A DNA stretch of 64,000 nucleotides from Puccinellia tenuiflora (GCA_012064385.1 QRDG01001850.1:248001-312000); one strand, 5' to 3'. Counted from the stretch's first letter, positions 1 to 11,295 are shown. Program-made: numbers and translations. Notes: generated by a model not told the origin, from the letters alone.

Positions 1-461
1 GTATGATCTTGATATGCTTTCTATTTTACAAGTCTCATGATGTTAGTTGAGAGACCGGGTTATGGGATAGATAGCCGTACTATCAAGAGGGGTTCTCGAC
101 CGAGTATCTTGATCGTATCATTCGTGGAGAGCTCAAACCTTTGCATCCTTGCAATCATCTTTATTGGTTCTTATTTGGCTTTTATCATGGTGTGGTCTTG
201 GTGCTTGTCGTGCTTGTCATGACAAGGCCAAGTTCACCGAAAACGGATTTCGTATGCGTCTTCTTTTGTGTTTTCGGTGTTGGAGATTTTGCCGGCTCGT
301 CCGTATGGAATGTTTCACCATTCCAACCCTTAGCAAAATCTCCCTTGCTTGTTTTCATATTTTCCAAAAAAATTGGATTCACCTCATTCGGACTTCATTT
401 GCAAAAGTTATGACAGTTTTGGTTATGCTGGTTTTCCTTATGAATCTTATCCGGACATGGT

Positions 462-703
462 CCGGAGTCTCCGGTCCACGGTTTTATCTGCTAAAATGAC
501 TTCGTGTGGAGCGGTACTGGATAGGGGTCCGGAGGAACACCGGAGTTTGTCTGGAGTCTCCGGCCTCTCTGGACCGGAATCTCCGGTCTGCCCCGATGAC
601 TCAAAGTATGGCGCGCCTCTGGTGCTCAGTCCGGAAGGAGTCCGGAGCCAGGCCGAAATCTACGGCCATGGACGGAGTCTCCGGTGCACACCGGAGTCTC
701 CGG
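462..703 (+). repeat. U3 palindrome array, CCGGAGTCTCCGG type
   Basis: Copies or near copies of the 13-mer CCGGAGTCTCCGG lie at 462, 551, 574, 672 and 691. The motif is a palindrome with 6-bp arms and a single central base. The array lies 38 bp upstream of the TATA box. Equivalent arrays with other sequences occupy the same place in the other LTRs of the family. Confidence 0.85.
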
Positions 704-740
704 TCTGGGTAGTCTCCAACGGCTAGTTTTCGGGGGGACC

Positions 741-747
741 TATAAAA
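741..747 (+). promoter_or_regulatory. TATA box of the LTR promoter
   Basis: TATAAAA is followed by a C-rich leader (cccccttcttccccaag). It lies just downstream of the palindrome array, as expected for the U3/R boundary of an LTR transcribed on the plus strand. Confidence 0.7.
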
Positions 748-1665
748 GGCCCCCTTCTTCCCCAAGTGACTAAGTTTTTTCTGCAGCACGTTTTTCTCTC
801 TCTCCCACCATTGTTGACCTTGCCCCGTCTCAATCCCTCCCATGATTCTTGCTTATCTTTGAGGGAAAAGTGAGAGGAGATCTAGATCCATATTTCCACC
901 AATCAATTTCTCCTCTAAGTCAGGGGAACTTAGTGGATCTAGGTCTTGGAGTTCTTTTGTGGTTATCCTCTTTTTTCTTCCTCTCTTATTCCCCCATAAG
1001 CATTTGTTGCTTTGTTGGAATTTGAGAGTGAAGGATTTGAGCACTTGTGCTCTTGCCATTGCATTTGGTGCATCGGTTTGCTCTCTCCACGAAGATTCGT
1101 GGAAGTGAAGGTTGTGAGCTTGTTACTCTTGGGTCTTTGGACCCTAGACTGTGTTGTGGTGATTTTGGAGCCCCCGATTGAGTTTTGGGTGGGTGCCTCA
1201 AGAACTTTGTAAAGGCTCCGGATTCCGCCTTGAAGGATTCCGATAGTGGAAGGTGAACCGAGTCTTTGTGGTGAGGTTCATCGGAGAATAGGGTGAGGCC
1301 TTTGTGGCGTTGAGTAGGCCTATGGTGGCGAGCTCACACCCCTCCAACGAGACGTACTCCCTTAACAAGGAGGAACTCAGGAATACATCATCGTCTTCAC
1401 GTGCCTCGGTTATTTCTATACCCGAGCTCTTTACTTATGCACTTTACATTGTGATAGACTTCGTGCTTGAAGTACTATATCTTGCTATCACCTTGTTGTT
1501 ATATTGCTTAGCATAAGTTGTTGGTGCACATAGGTGAACCTAATATATTAGGTTTTGTGTGCTTGTTAGATTAAACGCTAGTTTTATTCCGCATTTATCA
1601 AACCTAATCGTAAAAGTTTTAAATCGCCTATTCACCCCCCTCTAGGCGACATCCTTGTCCTTTCA

Positions 1666-2562
1666 GCGGAGGCCTTACATCGCGCCATCCTCGAGCGGCG
1701 GGACACGATGACCGCAGAGGAGCGCCTCCGCCCGCAGAACGCGGCCGACAACGAGGATGCCTGGTGGGTGCGCCTCTCCTGGGAGCGCAACGAGGCGGTG
1801 GAGTTCTACGACCCTCCCCCTCCCGATCATCGCTGGATCGCGAAAGGCCACGACTGCTGGTGGGGATGCACCGACCACACGGTGGCATCGGCCATCGTGG
1901 CCGCCCGCCGCCACGCCCAGACGGGGAACCCTATCCCGTTCAGGCTAATGCCGATCTCGGCACCAGCGCCGCCGCCGCCACCGAAGTGTCAGCGACGCGG
2001 TGGTTGCTTCTCCCTCTGCTCCCGTAGCGGCGGTGGGAGTAGCGGCAGCTGTGGAGGAGGACGGCGCAGAGGCGGCGACGTGGTGATACGCCATGTGCAA
2101 AATCGCTGGTCGCCACCACGCGGGAGTCTCCGCCTGCGCCGCCGCGACGACGTCCCGATGCGGCAGGTCAAGGAGTAGCCGGAGGACGTGAAGCCCCCGG
2201 TGCTTCCGGCGGGGTACGAGGTGCCACCCGCGCTACACGACGAGGCGCACGATGGCGACATCCCCGGCCTCAGCTTCGCTCTGGTGGCATCAGTCAACGA
2301 GATTGAGTGGGACTCCCCCGGCTTCCTGGAGACCGTGGAGCGCTCGGCGCATATGGCCGCCTCGGCCTCCACCTCCCGGGCTCATCACGACGGCGCGTCC
2401 ACCTTCCGGGCGCATCACGACGGCGCTCCACCTCCCGCGCCGATTCCTCCTCCACCCTCATCCTCCTCGACGACAGCGGCGGCAATTTCGACTGGTCCGC
2501 CGAGTCGGAGTAGATTTAGGTTTAGTTTTAGTTTAATTTCGTTCAAATATTGTAATATATAA
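1666..2562 (+). pseudogene. GC-rich pseudogene of unknown function, 5' end cut by the LTR
   Basis: The reading frame is already open at the LTR junction (1666) and passes through an ATG at 1708, so the LTR insertion removed the 5' end. The first part encodes a W-rich stretch (DAWWVRLSWERNEAV, then KGHDCWWGC) followed by Pro-, Gly- and Arg-rich low complexity. An in-frame TAG at 2176-2178 interrupts it. The same frame continues from 2179 as PEDVKPPVLPAGYEVPP and on to 2562. A shifted frame ends in DWSAESE at about 2511, which looks like a more natural end and suggests a late frameshift. I do not recognise a named domain. Similar W-rich hypothetical proteins recur in grass genomes, so it could be a transposon-borne or captured gene. 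Its base composition is far richer in GC than the sequence after it. Confidence 0.5.
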
Positions 2563-2809
2563 CAAAATTTGAATGAAGTTTGGGTCCGGCCGTTTAGGGC
2601 GTGCCGGTGTGGGAGGAAAAAAAAAGCGCCGGACAAGTGTCCGGCACCCCCCAATTGGGCCTCCAATGGAGGAGTGCCGGACACAATTTAGGCACTCCCC
2701 GTGGAGATGCTCTAAGACCTTCTCTTGTGCCCCGTCAATTCACGTGAGTTTAGGTCTTCTGACCGTATGGGGGCCTTAATTTCATTCTGGAGAATCAAGA
2801 TATACGACT
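2563..2809. other. Spacer with a strong hairpin (2637-2684)
   Basis: The arms GTGTCCGGCAC (2637-2647) and GTGCCGGACAC (2674-2684) are a perfect 11-bp inverted repeat around a 26-nt loop. The loop itself contains the smaller pair cctcc/ggagg. The end of this stretch (ggagatgctctaag) resembles the gagcatctcc termini of grass DNA transposons, so this may be the end of an element that carries the pseudogene at 1666-2562. I see no other feature. Confidence 0.4.
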
Positions 2810-4173
2810 TTTTTAGAAATGTAGGGAGTTCCCCCAGCCTGTGCATCCAAAAGATGCACACAGCCTTCATCTAATTGATAAAAACATAAACCACATAGAC
2901 TTATAAAGAGATACATCAATCAACCGGAAGCCACCATCTAGGTGAAACCTCGCTACACCTACAAGCCTGATGAAGGGGGTGGACCAATCAGAGCCACATG
3001 CTTTGACCTCACTCAGCGACGCACATCATCTAAATCCGGTGGCCTCATCAAGCCACCCAACAGCAAGCTGGGAGCACCAACCGGTCCAGCCGACACTCGA
3101 CGGACGCCACTGCACACGCTAAAAAGTCGCTGCCGCCGTCTTCCGCGTACCCATCTTCAGGAGAGATCAATGCAAAGATCTTGTCAGGCCTGCCGTCAAA
3201 GCCGCCACGACGCCAGACAGCACAACCGTGTTGCACGCATCCATCGTCGAGACTCCGCTGCACCATGCCGCTGATGCTCGCCATTGTCAATGTGGTAGAT
3301 GAAACGCCGCACTACCTCGAAGTCCTTCCAGCCAACGTATACTCCAAAACGATGCCCTCAAGAGGGGAACAGCACCAACGGTGCCGCCATCATCCGATCC
3401 GAGAGTAGACCCAGATCTAGGGTTTTCCCTGGAGCAACACGAGCTATGGTGATGCAGACTGCAATGACGATGCCTCGAGAAAGAACCGATGTAAAAAAAC
3501 GCCGTCATCGTCCGCCAAGGCCGAAGCCGGCGCGATTTTCACCGGCAGTCGCACCACCAGACAACTCGCCGAGTGAAGTGACGAGACAAGCAAAGACGAT
3601 GCCTTCGACAAGGTAACGACGCCAAGCGACGTCGCCATCGTCCGTCAAGACTGAGGTCGAAGCGCGATTTGCACCGGCTGTCCGTCACCCCAATCTTGTC
3701 GTCGACCGGATCTTCTTCGCCGGAGATCGGTGTAGGATCCCAAGATCCTCCACACCAGATCCCAACATGGCCGACCACCTCCGGAGGAGTAGATCGCCGC
3801 TGCCATGTCCGAGGCTTCCGCCCCGGCGTCCAAGTGATGCGGCAACACCGCGGGCCGTCATTGTCGTCGATAGGCGAAGGAGATCGAGCGCACTCAACCA
3901 CCCCGCCACTGCGGCCGCTTCTCCGGCAGTCGTCCCGACGCATCACCACGAACACAAAGATGAGGAGGGAGCTGTCTCGCATCCCTGGCCGCTCCCAGCG
4001 AGACGCCCCGCCACCGCCACGCCGTCTTTGGCCGACAACACGCTTGGGCGACGGAGATGGGAGAGTTGAGGGAGGGGAGCTTGAGGGCTGGCGGCGATGG
4101 GATCCCCCGGGCGGCGCGGCCGCCGCTGCAGGGGTCGCGGGGTTAGGGTTGGAGTTGGGCTTTGTGCTTATTC
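2810..4173 (-). mobile_element. Non-LTR retroposon, GC-rich, without reverse transcriptase
   Basis: A 15-bp direct repeat with one mismatch flanks this block: tcaagatatacgact at 2795-2809 and tcaagagatacgact at 4174-4188. On the minus strand the block ends in a short A run next to the left repeat. These are the marks of target-primed reverse transcription. The 1.36-kb body is GC-rich toward its 5' end (right side) and carries the minus-strand motif aaccctagatc. It also has short segments of the kind cttgaggGCATCGT that recur in the retroposons at 12546-15795. No reverse transcriptase or endonuclease motif is visible in the many overlapping open frames, so it would depend on a LINE enzyme supplied in trans. 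The alternative is a processed copy of a host transcript. Confidence 0.6.
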
Positions 4174-4188
4174 TCAAGAGATACGACT

Positions 4189-4364
4189 AGAGGGTTACTC
4201 TATTAAAACTGAGTATTCAAAACGGAGAGCGGGGCTATGAGCTACCAAGATAGTTTGAAGCTTAAGACAACGGATCTTAAGCAACAAAGGTAAAACAAAT
4301 CTTCGATATCTAAATAGCTAACCCCCACTATAAGGAATTCTCTCAACATACGCTATCCACGTTA
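4189..4364. other. Unassigned spacer
   Basis: No gene or repeat boundary is visible apart from the TSD cgtta (4360-4364) of the following solo LTR. Confidence 0.5.
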
Positions 4365-6272
4365 TGATGGGGTCGCAGCATGGAAAACAAAAATTTTCTA
4401 CGCGGCAAAGCGGAATAAACCCCAAGGATCTAGATCTACGAGATGAAGATAGCGAAGATGAGATCCAATCTCTTACCCTCGAAGATCAACAAACGTGTTT
4501 TGTCGGTGCAGGGGTTGGCTAGTCGATCCTCGCAACTAGACTCGTCTAGTCGCGAGGAGATGTATTATCCTCGAGATCCAATCCGGTGAAGTGCAGCAAC
4601 GGGCAGCACCTCCGCGGCGTCCACACATACAGCTCGATGAAGACGTCGACTCCTTGATCCCGCAAGCGAGACGACGTGGCCTTGATGATCTCAGCAGCAC
4701 GACGGTAGTGCCGGTGATGATGACGATCTCCGCGAGCAGGGCTTCGCCAAGCCAAGCAAGAGGAGAGGGAGAGGAGCAAGGTGGCGCAGCAGCCCTAGGG
4801 CATAGGGGTGGTGCGGCTATGGTGGAGAGGTTGGATGGCGGCAGCCCTTCGGGGTAAGGGGTGCGGCTAGGGTTTAGAGGGAGAGAGGGGGGTGCGGCTA
4901 GAGGGGGCAGCCTCCAAGGGGTGTGGTGCGCCCCCCCCCTCCCCTCCTTATATAGGTGGCCGGCTAGGTCAAGGGGAGGGGGCCGGCCGGCCCCTCCTTG
5001 CTTGCCCCCCAAGTTGGAGTCCAACAAGGACTCCTCCTTGGGCCCCTTTCCTAAAGGGGTGAGAGCCCACCTCCTAGTCCAACTAGGAGTGGGACTCCCC
5101 TCCTTGTGCCGCACCAGCCCATGTGGGCTTAGGTGGTGCGCACCACCTAGGTGGTGGCAGCACCCCTTTGCACCATGTGGGCCCCATACAAAATATGCGG
5201 TCCCACTTCTAGACCCTTCTAGAACATTCCGGAACCTTCCGGTACCCTATAAATAATTTCCGGAACTTTTCCGAAACCTCCGGAAACCACTTTCCATATA
5301 TGAATCTTATTCTCCGGACTCCTCCGGAACTCCTCGTGATGTCCGGGATCCCATCCGAGACTCCGAATCACCATTCGTTCACTTCATCATTTAATTCATC
5401 GCAAAACCTAATTTCATCGGAACGTTAAGTGTGTGACCCTACGGGTTCGAGAATGCATAGACATGATCATATCAATAATTAATAGCGGGACCGGGATGTC
5501 CATATTAATTCCTATACACTCAACGAAAACCTTTTCTCGATTGAACCACGATGCCGGAGATTCAATTAATCTCATATACGATTCCCTTTGTCTCACGATA
5601 TTTTACTTGCCCGAGATATAATCGTTGACATCCCCATGTCTAGTTTAATCTCGTTACCGACAAGTTCTCTTTACTCGTCCATAATATAGGATCCCGGTGA
5701 TTACAACCTAATCACATGTCTGCAGACTCTTGATGCTATATTACCGAGAAGGCCTGGAGATATCTTCTCCGTCACATGGAGGGACAAATTCCACTCTCGA
5801 TTCATATCACCCAACAACCCACCATCGGAGATACCTGAAAGCCACCTTTATAATCACCCAGTTACGAAGTGACGTTTGATGTCCACAAAGTATTCCTCTG
5901 GTGAACGGGAGTGATATAATCTCATGGTCTAAGGAAACTATATTTGGCATATTAAAAGTGTTGACAACAAAACTTTTGTGACACGATTAATTGCAACTCT
6001 TTATTTGGGTCATGTCCATCACACCATTACTCCTAATGATATGACTCCGTTATCAAGTGACTATAACAAGTCCATAGTTAGGAAACTCTAACTATCTCTT
6101 GATCAACGAACTAGTCCTGTAGAAGCTCACTAGGGACTCCGGGTGTTTATATTCCACACATGTATTATGTTTCCATTTAATACAATTATAGCATGGATAA
6201 TAAACTATTATCATAAACGTGAATATGCTTAATAAACCATTTTATTATTGCCTCTAGGGCATATTCCCAACA
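4365..6272 (-). mobile_element. Solo LTR of a BARE/Angela-like Copia element
   Basis: The block starts tgatggggtcgcagc and ends ggcatattcccaaca. These are the minus-strand termini of the same LTR that bounds the elements at 30914-39390 and 52683-61030. It is flanked by the perfect 5-bp repeat cgtta (4360-4364 and 6273-6277) and has no internal region, which defines a solo LTR left by recombination between two LTRs. Its length of 1908 bp compares with 1823-1871 bp for the other copies. A TATATAAG box lies at 4947-4954 on the minus strand. It is visibly more diverged than the LTRs of the two complete elements. The open frames within it are LTR leader sequence, not genes. Confidence 0.92.
4947..4954 (-). 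promoter_or_regulatory. TATA box of the solo LTR
   Basis: TATATAAG on the minus strand sits in the same context (ccacc before it, gaggag after it) as in the LTRs of the complete copies. Confidence 0.65.
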
Positions 6273-6277
6273 CGTTA

Positions 6278-7487
6278 GCAGCCTGCCACATCAGCAAATC
6301 GTGTTTGTTTCTCCTACGTTCCAACCAGAGAAAGGACGAGTGGTGAAGGACGATTTTTTTTAAGGTCGGGCGAACTTTAAAGAAAAAATATAAAAAATCA
6401 AAATTCATGTACACATTAATGTTCTACATGATCTCAAGCATAATTATTTAGTAAAATGATAATAACAATGTCTTAATAGAAGTAGAACTACAAATGTAAT
6501 AACGATAATGAAGCTTTAACACTATCTAAAATCCTAGGCAATGGCAAAGCTCTACTTTTTTTAAATATTTCTTAAGTGTACCAAGATAAACACTTTAAAT
6601 ATCTCTCGCTCGATGTATCACACCATCAAATCAGTAAGCCAATCATGATATCTTGTTGTGCAACTTAATTTTGATGATCTTCATAGATGAGAAGACCCTT
6701 TTATTTTATGTCGTCACCATTAGTAAAGCAATGCCAACTCAATGAGGCGTAAACTGTAGAAAACATGATGTACTTTTTAAGTTCTACCATCTTTTTAGAT
6801 AGGCTTGTAATACCAAGACAAACTCTAAAATATTCAATTCTCGTCATATGAATAATGACCAGACAAACGGATCTTGTATATTCTCATGCTCGTAATCAGA
6901 TAAATCCTCATAGAAATCTCTATAAGACAAAGAAGCTTATTCACACTAAATCTAACATGACACAAACTAATTGTTTTCAGTTTGGAAACAATTTTATATG
7001 GTGTTCACTAAAATAAGCATAACTTTTCTGTTTGGAGTCCATTTTCAACGCACGACCATTCAAAATGTTCAGAAAAGACACATGCATCTAAATTTTCACA
7101 AGAAATCAAGGTAGGGAGCCCGCCCTACCTTTCCCTAAGGGGAGCTTCGCCCCTGATTAAAGGACCAACCGTGTTGCACCGTCGGTTCTTCCCGCTCGTG
7201 TATGTGGCGTCGCTTCAGTTTACGTGGCCCTGGGCTTTCCTACTTGGGCAGGCCGAGAAGCCCATACATGGGTTGGACGAGATAATTCGCTCGCTCGCCC
7301 TTCCTCCCGTAAAAAAATTGTGTCTTCCATAATTATGCGCTACGCCGCCGGTGCTCCACAACCTCAGCGTCTTCTCATCTCTCTCATTACGCTCCTTCTT
7401 TATCGCTTCATCTCCTCCACCAACTATTTTTCATCTTCTCCACCAAATCACCTCGCCTTTCGTCTCCTCCACTGCTGCTCCACACAA
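6278..7487. other. AT-rich stretch without a recognisable gene
   Basis: No long reading frame, TSD pair or known terminus was found. A short inverted pair around 7110-7160 (ggtagggagcccgccctacc and gggagcttcgcccct) is the only local structure. Confidence 0.4.
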
Positions 7488-7612
7488 TATAAATAGCCAC
7501 TAACCAGAGCACTCGACACATGTTTCTCTTCACCTTCCTGATGCTGTCCTCGGCATCAATGTTTGACTACCAAGTCAAGGTCATATTCCGGAGCTCAGTC
7601 CCAAGCTGCCAC
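7488..7612 (+). promoter_or_regulatory. Weak candidate for a host promoter and 5' end, split by the Copia element
   Basis: TATAAATA at 7488-7495 follows a C/T-rich stretch. It is followed by ATGs at 7520, 7541 and 7559 in one frame. The Copia element inserts at 7613. The sequence resumes after the TSD at 12263, but the joined frame stops within two codons. The ATG at 7520 is also very close to the TATA box. I see no recognisable protein, so this may be chance. Confidence 0.2.
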
Positions 7613-7743
7613 TGTAGTCGATTGGGGATTTTCTGGAATCCTCTCACTCTTTCATTCAGACTAGGCAAAGTATATACAAGGTCCATGTTTACACCTTTAA
7701 CCCTCTATGTTCCTATCTTTACAACTAAGGACTACCACCAACA
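7613..7743 (-). repeat. 3' LTR of the short-LTR Copia element
   Basis: It runs from tgtagtcgattgg to ctaccaccaaca on the plus strand. The polypurine tract lies immediately to its right (7744-7761). Confidence 0.93.
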
Positions 7744-7750
7744 CTCCCCC

Positions 7751-8366
7751 TCAAGATGGGGCAAAGATGTCAATAAGCCCCATCTTGTTACAAACATCTT
7801 CGAATGATACAACACTAACACCTTTAGTCAAAATATCTGCTAGTTGGTCTCTAGATTTTACATATGACACGCGAAGTGTTCCCCCATCCAACTTTTCTTT
7901 TATGAAGTGCCTATCAATTTCAATGTGTTTCGTTCTATCATGCTGCACGGGATTATGTATAATGCTGATGCTGGCCTGGTTATCACAATATAGTCGAAGA
8001 GGTCCTTTATCAAACAGCCCAAGTTCCACCAGCAATATTTTCACCCACAACAACTCGCATAAACCAGACGCCATGGATCAGAACTCTGCCTCCGCAGTCG
8101 ATCTTGATACAACACTCTGTTTTTTGCTTCTCCAATTGACCATATTTCTACCAACAAACACACAATAACCTGAGGTTGATTTTCTGTCATCTAAGCATCC
8201 CGCCCAGTCAGCATCCGTGTCCCCTCGACTCTCAAATGCCCATGAGAAGAGAACAGGATACCTTTCCCAGGACAGCCTTTTAAGTAACGTAGGATCCTAT
8301 TTACCACATCCATGTGACCTGATCGTGGATCATGCATGTACCGACTAACTATGCTGACTGCATAGG
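7751..8366 (-). pseudogene. Copia RNase H and end of pol (broken)
   Basis: The frame 7751-8074 encodes the typical C-terminal end of Copia pol: ASGLCELLW, then LYCDNQASISI, then HIEIDRHFIKEK and QLADILTKG. These are the RNase H core and the tail that closes Copia polyproteins, ending a few codons before the polypurine tract. Upstream, between about 8090 and 8390, the expected sequence is still legible in other frames, for example RPDIAYAVS near 8355-8385. A deletion after QYQRF and several frame changes stop any continuous reading. RNase H would degrade the RNA strand of the cDNA hybrid; here it cannot be made as part of a polyprotein. Confidence 0.85.
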
Positions 8367-10050
8367 CTATGTCTGGTCTAGTGTGTTAAATCTTTGATAT
8401 TGATGCTTGTCTATAGGCACGCCACTTTCAGCCATTACTCGGTGGTTTTGCTCAATTGGTGTGGCTGCTGGTTTGCAGTTCAACATTCCCACTTCAGTAA
8501 GCAAATCTAATACATATTTTCGTTGAGAAAGATATATACCTTGTGGTGCATAGGCAACCTCAATGCCAAGGAAGTAGTGGAGGTGACCCAGATCTTTCAC
8601 TTCAAAGGCTTTCGCTAATGCTTTCTTCAACCAGGCTATTTCCACCACATCATCGCCTGTAATCACAATATCATCCACATACACTGCAAGGATAGTGACC
8701 TTTCCTAGATTATGCTTAAAAAACAAAGTATGATCAGCATTACTCTGTTTGTAACCCATAGAGCATACTTCATTTCTGAATCTCCCAAACCATGCTCTAG
8801 GTGATTGTTTCAATCCATACAATGATTTTTTTCAACTTACATACCTTGCCAATAGTTTGTTGGGTACGAAATCCAGGAGAAATCTCCATGTACACTTCTT
8901 CCTGTAAATCACCATGTAAGAAAGCATTTTTAACATCCATCTGAAAGAGTTTCCATCTTTTATTTGCAGCTACTGAAATTAGAGTTCTTATTGTATTCAT
9001 TTTTGCCACTGGAGCAAATGTCTCATCATAGTCCACACCATAGGTTTGACTAAATCCCTTTGCCGCCAATCTGGCTTTATATCTCTCCACTTTTCCCTCT
9101 GAATTTTGTTTCACGGTGAATACCCATTTACAACCAACGGCCTTTTTATTAGGAGGAAGAGTAGTAAGTACCCAAGTATTGTTCTTGTCAAGTGCTTCCA
9201 TCTCCTCTATCATAGCTTTCTTCCATTCTGGGTATTGTTTCGGCTCTTGCCAATTACGTGGTATAGGTAGAGTGAAATTCAGTGCAGCTATGAATGACTT
9301 ATATCGAGAACCCAATGACACATATGAGACATAATTAGAAATATCATATTGAGAAAGATTTGATGGCAATTTCCCTGCAGTGGAACGTGGCTGCTTTCTG
9401 TGAGCGATAGAAATATCTAAATCACCCAATAGTAAGGGAAGTGTACCATCATTTTGAGGAGATGACTCGTGCAAATCTGATTGTATCACACTTGGCAAGG
9501 TTCCTTGTGCTTGTACTGCAGGAGTTTCTCGAGCTTCATGATCACACCTAGTTGTAGTTGGGATAACTTCCTTCTCAGAACGATGTCTCCTACTATACAC
9601 TCGAACTTCTTGTTCTTCATTTGGTTTTGGCCACTTAACAGCTTCATTTGATTCATCTTGTTGCTGACCCTGCACCTCTTCTTGCCTTGCATCAATCACA
9701 ACCGCATCATCCTGAGCATCTTCTCCGGGAATAACTCCAACTATCATCTCCTGTGATGTTTCAGCATTACCTTCTTTGTTGTCATCTCCCCCTGTCCCAC
9801 AATCTTCATCTCCATTTGGGCTATCATCAGTGAACAAATCAGGAAACACATCATTTAAGTCAGTAGGTTCTCCATAAAAAGGTACATTTTCCCTGAAGGT
9901 AACATCCATACTCACAAACATTCTCCTCTCCGAAGGACACCAGCATTTGTAGCCCATCTGCTTACCAGAATACCCAACAAACACACATTTCACTGCTCTT
10001 GATCTCATTTCCCAACAGATGGCCTGTGGTCTCTTACAAAGCATACACAC
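8367..10050 (-). pseudogene. Copia reverse transcriptase (frameshifted)
   Basis: Two overlapping frames encode one domain. The first (8797-10050) begins with the end of integrase (VFVGYSGKQMGYKCW), has an acidic linker, and then the reverse transcriptase start: NNTWVLTTLPP, GCKWVFTVK, RYKARLAAKGFSQ, FQMDVKNAFLHGDL. It loses frame after KVCKLKK. The second (8367-8822) resumes with MYGLKQSPRAWF and contains the catalytic box YVDDIVITGDD, then LGHLHYFLGIEV and YVLDLLTEVGM. The YVDD aspartates are intact, so the damage is the frameshift near 8822 and the truncation at about 8370. The product would copy element RNA into cDNA in the virus-like particle. Confidence 0.93.
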
Positions 10051-11235
10051 CCAAATACTCTTGGAGGAACCACATATGTAGTTTCACCAGTTAGACACTC
10101 AATCGGTGTCTTGCTATTGATCACACGAGATGGCATTCTATTCATCAAATAAGCCGCTGCCATCACAGCTTCAGCCCATAAATATTTAGGAACATTCATA
10201 GCTAACATGATACACCGGGTGATTTCTAAGAGATGTCTGTTCTTCCTTTCAGCCAACCCATTCTGCTGGGAAGTACCTGGGCACCTAGTTTGATGGATAA
10301 TTCCAAAGCTTGACAAGTACTCATCAAATTGTTTATTTACATATTCTGTACCATTGTCAGTTCGAAATATTTTCACCCTTGCATCATATTGATTTCTGAT
10401 TAAGTTGTGGAAATCCTTAAAGCATTCAAACACGTCACTTTTGTTTTTTAGTACATACACCCAAGTAGTCCTAGTGCAACAATCAATAAATGTAACAAAA
10501 GATTTGTATCCATAAAGTGGCCACACCCCACTAGGACCCAAAACATCTGAGTGGATAGTTTGAAATGGCACCATACTTCTGTGATCAGATGAAGTATATA
10601 TACTACGGGTCAGCTTCCCATACTGACGTGCATCACATACTAGACTTTCTTTGCAATTTTTACTATAGAGGTGAGGATACAACTGACCTAGGGTGTTAAA
10701 GGCCAAGTGTCCCAGCCGGCGATGATGAAGAAGGAATTCCTGCAATGGTGACTGAGAAAGAACAGTAGAAGCCACAGGTGTTGTATCATCATCCAAGTAG
10801 TACAGGCCATCTCGCATAATTCCTGTCCCAAGGACTTTCCACGTCCCAAGTTCCAGAAACACACACCATGTTGGGTAAAAGATAGCAGCACAATTGAGCT
10901 CTTTTGTGATACAGCTGATGGACAGTAGATTTATTGGAAATGATGGAACATGCAAAACAGAGGATAAAGACATATCATGTCCACACACAACAGTCCCTGT
11001 CCCTATGATAGCTTGAGTAGATCCATCTGCCAACTGTACACCCTGTCGCTTCACATTAGAAGCATACTTTGAGAATTCCTTGTGAGACCCCACCATATGT
11101 CTCGATGCTCTAGAGTCAATTAGCCACGGTGCACGAGTATGATTGTCCTCATAATTGGCCAGATAAGAAGTATTACTGCAGGGACCAGATATCTTAGTGG
11201 TTGACTTATCACAGGTGCTTACTTCTCTAAATTTT
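10005..11235 (-). pseudogene. Copia protease end and integrase (degenerate)
   Basis: The open frame includes the protease site as WLIDSRASRHM at about 11100-11135, where Copia elements have D-S-G; the Gly to Arg change should inactivate it. It continues through GAG-pre-integrase (LSSVLHVPSFPINLLS) to the zinc-binding region, where HHRRLGH is followed by CDAR instead of the usual C-x-x-C. The integrase core follows: Asp in IHSDVLGP, Asp in FRTDNGTEY, and Glu in NGLAERKNRHLLE, so the DDE triad is present. The frame is closed upstream by a TGA near 11236. Integrase would insert the cDNA and leave the 5-bp TSD. The protease and zinc-site changes suggest this copy could not act for itself. Confidence 0.93.
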
Positions 11236-11295
11236 CACCACTTCTCCCATTCATCAACAGTCATTTGGACCTTCACAGTATGTGATGCTTCCGTA

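Larger units (their letters stand above)
1..1665 (+). mobile_element. LTR of the gag-only family (right part; diverged member)
   Basis: This is the right-hand part of a plus-strand LTR that enters from the left edge. It ends in ctttca at 1665, as the other LTRs of the family do. Positions 1-330 match, on the opposite strand, the stretch near 24230-24510 in copy A (the block with tctcatgatgttagttgaga). In order it shows U3 sequence, a palindrome array (462-703), a TATA box (741-747), a leader, and a U5 end with the inverted repeat TCGCCTA/TAGGCGA (1624-1649). Pairs of short blocks in 1280-1400 are shared with the U5 of copies A, B and C, but overall it is clearly more diverged from A and B than they are from each other. 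No internal region lies to its right, so it is either a solo LTR or the 3' LTR of an element outside the window. The possible right TSD is gcgga (1666-1670). Confidence 0.8.

Noticed and set aside
4536..5114. 192-codon frame in the solo LTR, with equivalents at 32094-32710, 38701-39317, 52866-53308 and 59344-59769
   Set aside because: These are the repeated GC-rich leader of the BARE-like LTR, present in every copy with stops and indels.
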